DNA of 64,000 bases from an uncultured Eubacteriales bacterium (GCA_900315285.1 OMYO01000002.1:1-64000); one strand, 5' to 3'; numbered from the stretch's first letter, positions 8,163 to 16,934 are shown. Numbers and translations: made by a program. Notes: generated from the sequence alone by a model not told the origin.

Positions 8163-9326
8163 GTGAATTCCAGACATAAGATCTTTCGTGCAATCATCAG
8201 CCTGCTGCTCTGTGTGATATCCCTGTTCGGGCTGTGCTCCTGCAGCACTGCCGGTGCGCGGAATGTCACTGACATCCACTTCACCGCCACCGGAGACAAT
8301 CTGATCCATGACCGCCTCTACAAGCAGGCCAATGAGAGGGCGGGCGGGGGAAAGAACTACGATTTTGACTACTGCTACGAATCTGTCAGCCCCTTCTATA
8401 AAAAGCAGGATCTGAACTGGATCAATCAGGAGTCCCTGGCCAACACGAAGATCCCGGCCCACAGCTACCCGACATTTTCCACACCCGGCCAGGCGGTACA
8501 GTCGCTGTATAAGCTTATGAACGAGCGAATCTTCAGCGTATCGAACAACCACACCTATGACCAGGGCGCCGAGGGCCTCCAGGCCACCCAGGACTTCTAT
8601 AATAAAGAGATGCCGAAGGACATCCTCTACAGCGGTATCTGGAAGAAGAACGACCTCTCCTATATTCCCATCTACACCTGCAAAGACCAGAGAATTGCCA
8701 TCTTGAGCTACACCTATTACACCAATGGTATCAAGACACCGAAGGACTCTCCTTACCGTGTTATCTACACCAGTGAGACGAATGTCATCAAAAAGCAAAT
8801 CGCCCTCGCAAAACAGCAGGCGGACATTGTCATCGTGGGCTGCCATTGGGGCACCGAGAACAGCCACAAGATCAACACGGAGCAGGTGACCCTCGCCAAG
8901 AACCTGGCCGACTGGGGCGCGGACCTCATCATCGGTACCCATCCCCATGTGGTCCAGAACGCCGGATGGGTCACCGGACCGAAGAGCGGACGCCGTGTGT
9001 TCTGTGCCTATTCTCTCGGCAACTTTATCTCCACCCAGTCCCAGGCAGATCAGGTCGTGGGCATGGTACTCTCGTGTACGCTGCGGGTTCAGGAGTCCCA
9101 CGGGGAGAAGACGGTCACGGTGCTGAATCCGAAATTCTACCCGACGGTCACCCAGTACGGCTCCAACGCCTCCAATGACCATGTGGTCTGGTTCTCGGAT
9201 TATACGGACGAAATGGCCAATCAGCATGGAATCCATCTCCGGGGCGACACGTTCACGAGGAGCAGCATCCGGAAAATTCTGACCGACAATGTGAATGCAA
9301 AATATCTGGTGCTCCCGAAAGCCTGA
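8163..9326 (+). CDS. CapA family lipoprotein, putative metallophosphatase fold (387 aa)
   Basis: GTG 8163 is chosen because GAGAGGAGAA ends 7 nt ahead of it; the TTG at 8145 overlaps that site. The signal peptide ends in a lipobox (Leu-Cys-Ser-Cys, Cys27), so the protein is exported and membrane-anchored. The mature part carries the CapA/PgsA signature: Thr-Ala-Thr-Gly-Asp-Asn-Leu-Ile-His at the start, Asn-Gln-Glu, Val-Ser-Asn-Asn-His-Thr-Tyr-Asp-Gln-Gly, Gly-Cys-His-Trp-Gly, and Gly-Thr-His-Pro-His-Val-Val-Gln. These are the metal-ligand motifs of the calcineurin-like fold. CapA proteins act in poly-gamma-glutamate capsule synthesis in Bacillus, but no capB/capC is nearby. The substrate here is therefore unknown and a cell-surface hydrolase is likely. 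Confidence 0.88.
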   Translation: MNSRHKIFRAIISLLLCVISLFGLCSCSTAGARNVTDIHFTATGDNLIHDRLYKQANERAGGGKNYDFDYCYESVSPFYKKQDLNWINQESLANTKIPAHSYPTFSTPGQAVQSLYKLMNERIFSVSNNHTYDQGAEGLQATQDFYNKEMPKDILYSGIWKKNDLSYIPIYTCKDQRIAILSYTYYTNGIKTPKDSPYRVIYTSETNVIKKQIALAKQQADIVIVGCHWGTENSHKINTEQVTLAKNLADWGADLIIGTHPHVVQNAGWVTGPKSGRRVFCAYSLGNFISTQSQADQVVGMVLSCTLRVQESHGEKTVTVLNPKFYPTVTQYGSNASNDHVVWFSDYTDEMANQHGIHLRGDTFTRSSIRKILTDNVNAKYLVLPKA

Positions 9327-9345
9327 CAGAGAGCACCGAAATAAA

Positions 9346-9390
9346 AACACCAGACAGTGGAGTCGAAATGACTTGCTGTCTGGTGTTTTG
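9346..9390. terminator. Bidirectional terminator between capA-like and DUF1015 genes
   Basis: A 12-bp perfect stem (AACACCAGACAG and complement; arms 9346-9357 and 9376-9387), T-rich on both exits. Confidence 0.85.
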
Positions 9391-9406
9391 TTCTGTGTTT
9401 CTGCGG

Positions 9407-10657
9407 TCAGCTCAACTCGTGGATGAAGAGGCCGCTGGGAAGCTTTGGCTCAAACCAGGTGGACTTCGGCGGCATGAGCTCGTGGGAGTCAGCAATGGAC
9501 ATGAGCTGGTCGATGGAGGTGGGGTACATGGAGAAGGCAATGTCCATGTCGGTGGTGGCCCGCCGCTCCAGTTCTTTCAGGCCTCGGATTCCGCCGACAA
9601 AGTCGATGCGGTCGTCGCCTCTGGGGTCCTGTATGCCGAGGATGGGGGCAATGAGATTGTTCTGGAGAATGGAGACGTCCAGAGATTCCACCGGATCGCC
9701 GGCATAGTAGGTGCCAGGTTTTGCCGTCAGCTTATACCAGCTTCCATCCAGATACATGCCGAAGGTCTTCGGTGCCTCGGGGCGATATGGCTTTAGCTGC
9801 AGCTGGCACTCAATGACAAAATCTTTGCTGATGGCGCGCAGAAGGTCGGCCTTGGTCATATCAGACGGAATTTTGGCAACCCGGTTGTAGTCCATGATGT
9901 GGAGTTCGCTGCTTGGAAATGCAATGGCCAGAAAGCGGTTGAACTCTTCATAGCCAATATAGTTGGGCTTCTGACGGCGATACTCTATTCCCACATGCGC
10001 AGCAGAGGCACAGCGGTGGTGTCCATCCGCAATGTAGAGGGAGTCGACTTCTTCAGAGAATGCAGCTGTGAGCTTCAGACATGTGTTGGCGTCGTCTACG
10101 ACCCAGGCAACGGTCTTGACACCGTCGTCGGCCGTGAAGTCATAGACCGGGTCATGCTCGGACTTCCATTGATTAATAATGGAACTGATGTCCTCATGCT
10201 CCCGGTAGGTGAGGAAGATGGCCCCGGTGTTGGCGTTGCAGCTCTGGATGTGGTGGATGCGGTCCTCCTCCTTGTCGTAGCGGGTCTTCTCGTGTTTTTT
10301 GATGACGTTATTCATGTAGTCATCAATGGAGGCGCAGCCGACGAGCCCGGTCTGAACGGAGCCGTTCCGATCCTGCTGGAGAATGTAGAAGCAGTCCTCA
10401 TCGTCCTGTTCTAAGATGCCCTCCCGCTCAAACTGATGCAGATTCTCGGCCGCTTTGGCATAGACCTCATCGGAGTAGGGGTCTGTTCCCTCGGGGAGAT
10501 CCACCTCGGAACGGGAAATATGGAGGAAGGAACATGGGTTCCCGGCCGCCATCTCTCTGGCCTCCTCCTCGTTCATGACGTCGTAGGGCAGTGTGACAAC
10601 ACTGCTGACGACCTTGGGGTCGGGGCGCAGGGCACGGAACGGGCGAAATACAGACAT
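9407..10657 (-). CDS. DUF1015 family protein (416 aa)
   Basis: The start is ATG 10657 on the minus strand, preceded by AAAGGTTG; the frame extends to a TTG at 10678 without a site. The opening Phe-Arg-Pro-Phe-Arg-Ala-Leu-Arg-Pro with Pro-Tyr-Asp-Val-Met about 20 residues later is diagnostic of DUF1015 (also labelled SerC-associated or 'uncharacterised conserved protein'). A central Ile-Ala-Asp-Gly-His-His-Arg is the family's most conserved segment and looks like a catalytic or metal site. Length is standard. It follows the small Cys-rich gene at 10695-10910 with a 37-nt gap, probably in one transcript. In anaerobes the family often sits near serine/phosphoserine genes, but none are present here. 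Function unknown. Confidence 0.88.
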   Translation of the reverse strand: MSVFRPFRALRPDPKVVSSVVTLPYDVMNEEEAREMAAGNPCSFLHISRSEVDLPEGTDPYSDEVYAKAAENLHQFEREGILEQDDEDCFYILQQDRNGSVQTGLVGCASIDDYMNNVIKKHEKTRYDKEEDRIHHIQSCNANTGAIFLTYREHEDISSIINQWKSEHDPVYDFTADDGVKTVAWVVDDANTCLKLTAAFSEEVDSLYIADGHHRCASAAHVGIEYRRQKPNYIGYEEFNRFLAIAFPSSELHIMDYNRVAKIPSDMTKADLLRAISKDFVIECQLQLKPYRPEAPKTFGMYLDGSWYKLTAKPGTYYAGDPVESLDVSILQNNLIAPILGIQDPRGDDRIDFVGGIRGLKELERRATTDMDIAFSMYPTSIDQLMSIADSHELMPPKSTWFEPKLPSGLFIHELS

Positions 10658-10694
10658 GGAAGAACAGCAACCTTTCAAAAACGGTCAAAAACAA

Positions 10695-10910
10695 TCAGAT
10701 TTCGAAGTCGGACGGGTCGAAGTCCCGGTTGATCTGGGGCTTTGGACGGGGGGCACGCTTCAGCGGATCATACTTGAATGAGCGGCAGGAGGACGCGGTG
10801 TCCATGATACCGTGCTTGACGCAGAGAACGGCGTCGGCGTCGGGGGCAGGACGTCCAAAAATGCAGTAGTCACAGGCCGGAACAATGTCTTCCCGAAAAA
10901 CTTTCGCCAT
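10695..10910 (-). CDS. Small Cys-rich protein, possible zinc site (71 aa)
   Basis: ATG 10910 on the minus strand follows AGGGAGGG. Four cysteines (13, 16, 30, 42) are spaced C-x2-C-x13-C-x11-C, which suggests one bound zinc or iron. The C-terminus is basic and proline-rich, then acidic. I do not know a named family. The adjacency to DUF1015 and the good ribosome binding site argue that it is a real gene. Confidence 0.7.
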   Translation of the reverse strand: MAKVFREDIVPACDYCIFGRPAPDADAVLCVKHGIMDTASSCRSFKYDPLKRAPRPKPQINRDFDPSDFEI

Positions 10911-11030
10911 GGATTTTTCCCTCCCTAATCAGAATGTGAACGAAATATAAAGATAAAAAAGTTTAACACAGTTTCCTATATCCTGCAAGGATGGGGAAGT
11001 TCCACAAATGGATGGTCACAATATTGTCAA

Positions 11031-11080
11031 TTTGAACAAATTTGACTGTTTTTGACCGAAAATGATTGAAATTGAAGAGA
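11031..11080 (+). promoter_or_regulatory. Five TTTGA-like units in 10-bp register, candidate FruR operator
   Basis: Units begin at 11031, 11041, 11051, 11061 and 11071 and read TTTGAACAAA, TTTGACTGTT, TTTGACCGAA, AATGATTGAA, ATTGAAGAGA. TGA is held at positions 3-5 of every unit. One-helical-turn spacing puts all copies on the same DNA face. They lie 40-90 nt ahead of fruR, a DeoR-family gene whose relatives bind repeated half-sites. The operator role is inference. Confidence 0.55.
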
Positions 11081-11090
11081 GGGCGATTTA
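11081..11090 (+). repeat. GGGCGATTYA dispersed repeat, copy 3
   Basis: GGGCGATTTA, intergenic, directly abutting the phased repeats ahead of fruR. Confidence 0.55.
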
Positions 11091-11120
11091 GAATGGAGTC
11101 AGAAAGAAGGTGACGTAACG

Positions 11121-11918
11121 ATGTCAAGACTCGCAGAGGAGCGAAAGGCGCAAATTTTACAGATCCTCAACGAGGAGGGTGTCGTCTCCGTCAACGAGCT
11201 GCGGGAGCGGCTCGACGCATCGGAGAGCACCGTACGCCGGGACCTTTTGGAACTGGACCGGCTCGGAAAACTGAACCGGGTCCACGGCGGGGCCACACTG
11301 ACTGACCGCCAGTTTGTCCTGAATGAGGCGGATATCGAGGAAAAGATCCGAAAAAATGTCAACGAAAAGAAGGCCATTGCGGAGTTCGCCGCCATGCAGA
11401 TCCAGGATGGCGACTTTGTCTATCTCGATGCCGGGACCACGACCCTGCTCATGATCGACTTCATTACTGCTCGGGATGCTCAGTTTGTCACCAACGGCAT
11501 TGTTCATGCCAGAAATCTCGCGGCCCGGGGTCTGCGGACCCATGTACTGGGGGGCGAGCTCAAGAGCTCCACAGAGGCGGTCGTCGGTGCGGAAGCGGTA
11601 CAGGCGCTGCAGAATTATAACTTCTCCAAGGCATTTCTCGGCACGAATGGCATCCACCCAAAATTTGGCTACACCACTCCGGACTCTGACGAGGCCCTCC
11701 TAAAGACCGCCGCCATGGAGCGGAGCTTTGTAAAATATATTGTCTCGGACTACTCCAAGTTTGGAAAAGTCACCACCGTGACGTTTGCCCAGCTGGATGA
11801 GGCCGCAATTATAACCGATCAAGTCCCGCCACAGCTGTACTTGGACAGCACCGTCGTAAAGGCGGTGGGCAACAAGACGCTGGGGCCTGGAATTCCCCTT
11901 GAGGAGGACAGTCAATGA
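11121..11918 (+). CDS. fruR: DeoR-family repressor of the fructose operon (265 aa)
   Basis: ATG 11121 lies behind GAAAGAAGGTGA. An N-terminal DeoR winged helix (Glu-Glu-Gly-Val-Val-Ser-Val-Asn-Glu-Leu to Glu-Ser-Thr-Val-Arg-Arg-Asp-Leu) is followed by the DeoR sensor domain. The sensor domain has Leu-Asp-Ala-Gly-Thr-Thr-Thr and Asn-Gly-Ile-His, the sugar-phosphate-binding loop. It is the first gene of a tight operon and its TGA overlaps the ATG of fruK, so it should control fructose uptake in response to fructose-1-phosphate, as FruR does in related Gram-positives. The phased repeats upstream are its likely binding site. Confidence in family is high; the ligand is inferred from neighbours. 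Confidence 0.92.
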   Translation: MSRLAEERKAQILQILNEEGVVSVNELRERLDASESTVRRDLLELDRLGKLNRVHGGATLTDRQFVLNEADIEEKIRKNVNEKKAIAEFAAMQIQDGDFVYLDAGTTTLLMIDFITARDAQFVTNGIVHARNLAARGLRTHVLGGELKSSTEAVVGAEAVQALQNYNFSKAFLGTNGIHPKFGYTTPDSDEALLKTAAMERSFVKYIVSDYSKFGKVTTVTFAQLDEAAIITDQVPPQLYLDSTVVKAVGNKTLGPGIPLEEDSQ

Positions 11919-12841
11919 TCTACACTGTCACGCTGAACCCCGCTCTGGATTATGTCCTGCGGGCAGAGAGCCTGAATCAGGATGACATTACCCGCGCAAA
12001 TTCTGCGGAACTCTTTCCCGGCGGAAAGGGGATCAATGTCTCCATGCTGCTCTCCAGCCTGAATGTGCCGAACCGTGCCCTGGGTTTTGTGGCGGGGTTC
12101 ACCGGCGCCGGACTCCGGCAGATGCTGCAGGCCCAGAATATTGAGACCGACTTCATTGTGCTGCCGAAGGGCAGCACCCGCATCAATGTCAAGCTCTATG
12201 CCCCGGGCGAACTTGCCGTTAACGCGCCGGGACCAGAGGTCGGGCCGGAGTGTCTGGAAGAACTTCTGGCAAAATTGGATGGCCTGGAATCCGGCGACAC
12301 ACTGGTCCTTGCCGGTGCAGTGCCGTCGGGAATGCCGGAAAACATCTATGAGACAATCATGGACCATCTAAAGGATAAGGGCATCCGTATTGTTGTGGAT
12401 ACAACCGGTGAGGCTCTTCGCAGAGTCCTTCCCTATCATCCATTTCTTGTGAAACCCAACCACCACGAGCTCGGCGAGTTGTTTGACACAGAGATCGACA
12501 AGAACGACGTGGATCGCCTCGCCGAATATGCCAAAAAACTGCAGGAGGAGGGCGCCGTCAATGTCCTGGTGAGCCGCGGATCCGCGGGGGCACTCCTAGT
12601 GGATGAGACCGGTGCGGTCTATACCCAGGGAATTGTGCCGGAATCGGCGGGCACGGTGGTCAACAGCGTGGGCTGCGGCGACTCCATGGTGGCCGGCTTC
12701 TTAGCAGGCTATGAGCTGGAGCACAGCTATGACGCGGCACTTCGCATGGGTTCTGCGGCAGGCAATGCCAGTGCATTCTTCGATGGAATTGCCGATGGCA
12801 AAACCATTCGACAAATATACCAAGACTATTTTCAGAGCTGA
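11915..12841 (+). CDS. fruK: 1-phosphofructokinase (308 aa)
   Basis: It converts fructose-1-phosphate, the product of the fructose PTS, to fructose-1,6-bisphosphate in the cytosol. It is a PfkB/ribokinase-fold protein: Pro-Gly-Gly-Lys-Gly-Ile-Asn-Val-Ser near residue 35, and the anion-hole motif Asn-Ser-Val-Gly-Cys-Gly-Asp-Ser with catalytic Asp256. The usual Ala of GAGDS is Cys here, which is tolerated in the family. ATG overlaps the fruR stop (ATGA), indicating translational coupling. Length is exactly that of the family. Confidence 0.95.
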   Translation: MIYTVTLNPALDYVLRAESLNQDDITRANSAELFPGGKGINVSMLLSSLNVPNRALGFVAGFTGAGLRQMLQAQNIETDFIVLPKGSTRINVKLYAPGELAVNAPGPEVGPECLEELLAKLDGLESGDTLVLAGAVPSGMPENIYETIMDHLKDKGIRIVVDTTGEALRRVLPYHPFLVKPNHHELGELFDTEIDKNDVDRLAEYAKKLQEEGAVNVLVSRGSAGALLVDETGAVYTQGIVPESAGTVVNSVGCGDSMVAGFLAGYELEHSYDAALRMGSAAGNASAFFDGIADGKTIRQIYQDYFQS

Positions 12842-12850
12842 GGTGTTCCC

Positions 12851-14947
12851 ATGAGAATAAAAGATCTTCTCCGGCCAGAGGCCATCGAGCTCGGTGCGGC
12901 TGCAGCAGACAAAGAGGCTGCCATCGACGAGCTCATCGCCCTGCACGGAAAAATCGGCGACCTGAATGACCCCGCCGGTTTTAAAGAGGCCATTCTGAAG
13001 AGGGAGTCCGAGAGCACCACCGCCATCGGCGAGGGTATCGCGGTTCCCCATGCAAAGACCAACACAGTGAAGGAACCGGGCCTTGCCGCCATGACGGTTC
13101 CGGATGGCGTGGATTACGATGCGCCGGACGGCATGCCAAGCAACCTCTTCTTTATGATTGCGGTGCCAGAGGGAGCGGGCGATGCACATCTTGAGATTCT
13201 CTCCCACCTCATGATGATGCTCATGGACCCGGACTTTTCCAATGCCCTCCGCAATGCAGAGTCCCCCGAGTCCTTCCTTGACATCATCACGAAGCAGGAG
13301 GCGGAGAAATTCCCGGAGGAGCCGCCGCAGGAAGAGAAACCGGCTGCAGAGGAGACAACTGTTGCTGCGGCGACAGAGGCGGCCCCGGAACCGGAGAAGA
13401 AAACCGGATACCGTATTCTTGCCGTCACAGCTTGTCCCAACGGCATTGCCCACACGTTTATGGCTGCTGAGGCCCTGGAACGGGCCGGCGAGGAGATGGG
13501 CCTCCCCGTCAAGGTGGAGACCAACGGCGCCGGCGGCATCAAGAATGCGCTGACCCCGGAGGAGATCGCCGCCTGTGACGGTATTGTCGTGGCGGCAGAT
13601 AAGGCAGTGGAGACAGACCGGTTTGACGGAAAGCCTGTCGTCAAGGTCGAGGTCTCCGCCGGAATCAACCGCCCCAAGGAACTCATTGCGGAAATTGCTG
13701 ATGGAAAAGCGCCAATCTGGCACGCAAAGAGCAAGGATAGTGATGCTGCGGCAGAGACGTCCGGGCAAAAGGAGAGCGGCTGGCGAAAGGTCTATCAGCA
13801 GCTGATGAGCGGTGTATCGCATATGCTTCCGTTCGTCATCGGCGGCGGACTTCTCATTGCCATTGCGTTCCTCATTGACACCATCTTCTGCCAGATCCAC
13901 GGCGTGCAGCCGGGACAGGACTTCGGCTCCATGCTGGCGGCGTCCCGCTGGTTCAAGGATATTGGAAATCTCGCCTTTGACTTTATGCTGCCCATCCTTG
14001 CGGGCTTCATAGCATTCGCCATCGGGGACCTGCCGGCCCTGGCCGTCGGCGTCGTCGGCGGATACATGGCAAAGATCGGATCGACCTGGGCCGAACCCGC
14101 AGGCAATGCGGCGGGCATCTCCGCCGGATTCATCGGCGCCCTTATTGCCGGCTTTGCCGCCGGATATGTCGTCAAGCTCCTGGAGCTCGCCTTCCGCAAA
14201 ATGCCCAAGAGCATGGATGGCCTGAAGCCAATGCTTCTCTACCCGCTGTGCGGCATAGCACTCATCGGTGTCATCATGTGCACCATCGACCCGCTCATGA
14301 TCCTCATCAACGAGGGCTTTGCCACATTCCTGACTTTCCTGAATGCCAAACATCTGTCCGTCCTTCTCGGATTTATTCTGGCGGCCATGATGGCCTCCGA
14401 CATGGGTGGCCCCATCAACAAGGCGGCGTACCTGTTTGGAACCGGAATGCTTACGGCGGCTGTTGGCTACACGGGTGCAGCACAGACCATGTGCTATGAG
14501 ATCATGGCAGCTGTTATGATCGGCGGCATGGTACCGCCTCTCTCCCTGGCTCTGGCCACCACATTCTTCCCGTGGAAGTTCACCAAGCAGGAGAGAAAGA
14601 CCGGACCAACTCTCTACGTTATGGGCCTGTCCTTTGTGACAGAGGGTGCCATCCCGTTTGCGGCATCGGATCCGGGACGGGTTCTCCCGAGCGTCATGGT
14701 TGGCTCCGGCGTTGCCGGTGCGCTCTCCATGCTCTTCCACTGCACGCTGCGTGCACCCCATGGAGGAATCTTCGTTATAGCGACTGTGGGACACTGGTAC
14801 TTTTACCTGCTCGCCCTTGTCATTGGCGCCTTTGCCGGCATGGGCATGCTGTTCCTGACCAAGAAGAACCAGACGACCCGCGCGGAAATCAAAAAGGAAA
14901 AAGCAGAGGCCAAAGCGGCAAAGGCCGCGGCCGGAACTTCTAAATAA
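12851..14947 (+). CDS. fruA: PTS fructose transporter subunit EIIABC (698 aa)
   Basis: A single polypeptide carries all three PTS parts. EIIA (1-150) has the phosphorylated His67 in Ile-Ala-Val-Pro-His-Ala-Lys. An acidic/alanine-rich linker (about 150-183) follows. EIIB (184-285) has the active-site Cys195 in Thr-Ala-Cys-Pro-Asn-Gly-Ile-Ala-His-Thr. EIIC (about 315-680) has eight or more membrane helices. It imports fructose and phosphorylates it at C1 using phosphate from HPr. A charged Lys/Ala tail ends the protein. It lies 9 nt after fruK and 15 nt before its own HPr gene. Confidence 0.96.
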   Translation: MRIKDLLRPEAIELGAAAADKEAAIDELIALHGKIGDLNDPAGFKEAILKRESESTTAIGEGIAVPHAKTNTVKEPGLAAMTVPDGVDYDAPDGMPSNLFFMIAVPEGAGDAHLEILSHLMMMLMDPDFSNALRNAESPESFLDIITKQEAEKFPEEPPQEEKPAAEETTVAAATEAAPEPEKKTGYRILAVTACPNGIAHTFMAAEALERAGEEMGLPVKVETNGAGGIKNALTPEEIAACDGIVVAADKAVETDRFDGKPVVKVEVSAGINRPKELIAEIADGKAPIWHAKSKDSDAAAETSGQKESGWRKVYQQLMSGVSHMLPFVIGGGLLIAIAFLIDTIFCQIHGVQPGQDFGSMLAASRWFKDIGNLAFDFMLPILAGFIAFAIGDLPALAVGVVGGYMAKIGSTWAEPAGNAAGISAGFIGALIAGFAAGYVVKLLELAFRKMPKSMDGLKPMLLYPLCGIALIGVIMCTIDPLMILINEGFATFLTFLNAKHLSVLLGFILAAMMASDMGGPINKAAYLFGTGMLTAAVGYTGAAQTMCYEIMAAVMIGGMVPPLSLALATTFFPWKFTKQERKTGPTLYVMGLSFVTEGAIPFAASDPGRVLPSVMVGSGVAGALSMLFHCTLRAPHGGIFVIATVGHWYFYLLALVIGAFAGMGMLFLTKKNQTTRAEIKKEKAEAKAAKAAAGTSK

Positions 14948-14962
14948 ACTGGAGGAATCACT

Positions 14963-15232
14963 ATGGTATCCAAAGAGACAAAAATCGTGAACAAAGAGGG
15001 CTTCCATATGCGCCCGGCCAACAACTTTATCCGCGAGATGGCAAAGTTCAAATCCGCTGTGACCTTTGATGTCGCCGGTAAGGAAGTCAATGCAAAGAGC
15101 ATCATGAATATTATGGCCGCCTGCATCAAGTGCGGCACGGTCCTCACGGTCAAAGCCGACGGTGAGGATGAGCAGGCAGCTCTGGACAAGGCTGTGGAGC
15201 TCATCGAGTCCGGCCTTGGCGACCCGGAATAA
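14963..15232 (+). CDS. ptsH: HPr phosphocarrier protein of the fructose operon (89 aa)
   Basis: ATG 14963 follows CTGGAGGAA. It has the HPr fold with phosphorylatable His15, in Gly-Phe-His-Met-Arg-Pro-Ala rather than the usual Gly-Leu-His-Ala-Arg-Pro-Ala. Ser46 is in Ala-Lys-Ser-Ile-Met-Asn-Ile-Met, the site used by HPr kinase in Gram-positive bacteria. It passes phosphate from EI (next gene) to FruA. A second, more canonical HPr is encoded at 26809, so this copy may be dedicated to fructose. Confidence 0.92.
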   Translation: MVSKETKIVNKEGFHMRPANNFIREMAKFKSAVTFDVAGKEVNAKSIMNIMAACIKCGTVLTVKADGEDEQAALDKAVELIESGLGDPE

Positions 15233-15250
15233 GAAGCGGGGGTGACAACC

Positions 15251-16870
15251 ATGCCAAAGGGCATCGGCGTATCCGAGGGCTACGGCATTGGAACCGCAGT
15301 GGTTCTTAAGGAGAACAGCCTCGACTACAGCGCTGTGACATTCACCTCCGCCGAGGAGGAAAAGGCCCGTCTGCATGATGCGGTGGAACAGTTCAAAGCG
15401 GAGACTCTGAAAATTGCCGACCAGCTGAAAAAGACGGCAGGGGAAAAAGAGGCCGAGATCATGAACGGCCACATTGAGATGATCAGTGACCCCTACATGG
15501 TTCAGCAGATGGAGGAGAATATTGACGGGGGCTGCATCGCCGAGGCCGCCGTGGACACCGTGTGTACCATGTTCCACGACATGTTTGCGGGTTCCGGGGA
15601 CGAGCTCCTCATGCAGCGCGCCTCCGACGTCAATGACATCCGCGATGGACTTCTCGGCATCCTGCTCGGAGTCCATTCTGTAAGCATTGCCGACGCCCCC
15701 GCCGGCAGCATCCTGATTGCCGGGGACTTCACCCCGTCCATGACCGGGCAGATCAACCCGGAAAATGTCGCGGGTATTGTGGCGGAAATTGGGGGATTCA
15801 CCTCCCACAGCGCCATACTCGCCCGCACCATGAGTGTGCCTGCCGTACTCTCTGTGCCGGAGGCGACCTCGACCATTCCGGACGGTGCCACACTGATTCT
15901 GGACGGCTCCGCTGGAACGGTCATTGTGGATCCGGACCCGGAGACGCTGGAAAAATATAAAAAGCGGCAGGAGGAGTATCTTGAGGAAAAGGAGAAACTC
16001 AAGAAGTTCCTCCACGAGCCCACGGTCACCGCGGACGGCGAAAAGCGCGCCATCTACTGTAATATCGGAAAACCGGAGGATGCCCGCATGGCGGATGCCA
16101 GCGGCTGCGAGGGCATAGGTCTGTTCCGCACAGAATTCCTTTTCATGGGGCGGGATTCCGAGCCGTCGGAAGACGAACAGTATGAGGCGTACAGCAGTGT
16201 CGCCAAGGTCATGGGGGACCGCGAGGTCATCATCCGGACGCTGGACATCGGCGGCGACAAGGAAATTCCCTATCTCTCCATTGAAAAAGAGGACAATCCG
16301 TTTCTGGGCCATCGGGCCATCCGGTATTGCCTGGACAATCGGACGCTGTTTAAGCGGCAACTCCGTGCCCTTCTCCGGGCCGGTGTGGACGGGAACATCA
16401 AGATCATGCTTCCGCTCATCACCTGTGTGGAAGAGGTGGAGGAAGCGAAAAAATTATTAGCAGAGTGCGAGAATGAGTTGGAGCAGGAGGGCACCGCTTA
16501 CCGGGATGTCCCGGTGGGTATCATGGTTGAGACCCCATCTGCCGCCATCCTCTCCGATGAACTCGCCAAAGTATCCGCGTTTTTCTCCATCGGTACCAAC
16601 GACCTGACGGGATACATCATGTGTGCCGACCGTGGCAACCCTGCTGTGGCGAGCCTATATGACCCAACACGTCCCGCCGTTTTGCGGGCCATAAAGCAGA
16701 CCATACAGAACGCCAAGACCGCCGGCATTCCGGTGGGTATGTGCGGTGAGGCTGCGGCGGATCCGCGGCTCATTCCAGACCTCCTGAAATGGGGCCTCGA
16801 TGAGTTCTCCGTCTCCCCGTCGTCCGTTCTCCGGACAAGGGCCGTCATTGCGGAAAATCCGGGAAAATAA
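15251..16870 (+). CDS. ptsI: PTS enzyme I, phosphoenolpyruvate-protein phosphotransferase (539 aa)
   Basis: ATG 15251 is preferred over the in-frame GTG at 15242 because GCGGGGGTG ends about 7 nt ahead of it. It starts the sugar PTS by moving phosphate from PEP to its own His186 (Gly-Gly-Phe-Thr-Ser-His-Ser-Ala-Ile) and then to HPr. The PEP-binding half has Gly-Ile-Gly-Leu-Phe-Arg-Thr-Glu, Ile-Gly-Thr-Asn-Asp-Leu-Thr and the acid/base Cys in Val-Gly-Met-Cys-Gly-Glu-Ala. Length is slightly under the usual 570. It is the last gene of the fru operon and is followed by a terminator. No other ptsI appears in the window, so it may serve all PTS systems. Confidence 0.95.
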   Translation: MPKGIGVSEGYGIGTAVVLKENSLDYSAVTFTSAEEEKARLHDAVEQFKAETLKIADQLKKTAGEKEAEIMNGHIEMISDPYMVQQMEENIDGGCIAEAAVDTVCTMFHDMFAGSGDELLMQRASDVNDIRDGLLGILLGVHSVSIADAPAGSILIAGDFTPSMTGQINPENVAGIVAEIGGFTSHSAILARTMSVPAVLSVPEATSTIPDGATLILDGSAGTVIVDPDPETLEKYKKRQEEYLEEKEKLKKFLHEPTVTADGEKRAIYCNIGKPEDARMADASGCEGIGLFRTEFLFMGRDSEPSEDEQYEAYSSVAKVMGDREVIIRTLDIGGDKEIPYLSIEKEDNPFLGHRAIRYCLDNRTLFKRQLRALLRAGVDGNIKIMLPLITCVEEVEEAKKLLAECENELEQEGTAYRDVPVGIMVETPSAAILSDELAKVSAFFSIGTNDLTGYIMCADRGNPAVASLYDPTRPAVLRAIKQTIQNAKTAGIPVGMCGEAAADPRLIPDLLKWGLDEFSVSPSSVLRTRAVIAENPGK

Positions 16871-16879
16871 ACGATATTC

Positions 16880-16917
16880 ATGTGCTGTAGGACTGTGCGT
16901 TCTGCGGCACATTTTTT
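16880..16917 (+). terminator. Terminator of the fructose operon
   Basis: An 11-bp stem with two G-U pairs (arms 16880-16890 and 16902-16912), followed by a six-T run. Confidence 0.85.
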
Positions 16918-16924
16918 GTCGGGC

Positions 16925-16934
16925 GGGCGATTCA
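16925..16934 (+). repeat. GGGCGATTYA dispersed repeat, copy 4
   Basis: GGGCGATTCA, intergenic, immediately after the fru operon terminator. The flank CGGGCGATTCACCCT is shared with the copy at 62854. Confidence 0.65.

Larger units (their letters stand above)
10911..11120. promoter_or_regulatory. Divergent control region in front of fruR
   Basis: This 210-bp AT-rich gap lies between the Cys-rich gene (minus) and fruR (plus). It contains the phased TTTGA-like repeats (11031-11080) and one GGGCGATTYA copy (11081-11090). No ORF is supported. I could not place an unambiguous -35/-10 pair for the plus strand. Confidence 0.6.

Noticed and set aside
7527..9350. A 607-codon minus-strand frame across the CapA gene
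   Set aside because: It spans two genes and their intergenic region in antisense, without motifs.
12701..16360. A 1219-codon open frame on the minus strand opposite fruK-fruA-ptsH-ptsI
   Set aside because: It lies wholly antisense to five well-recognised genes, has low-complexity His/Gly/Arg-rich translation, no ribosome binding site and no family resemblance. GC-biased third positions explain its length.
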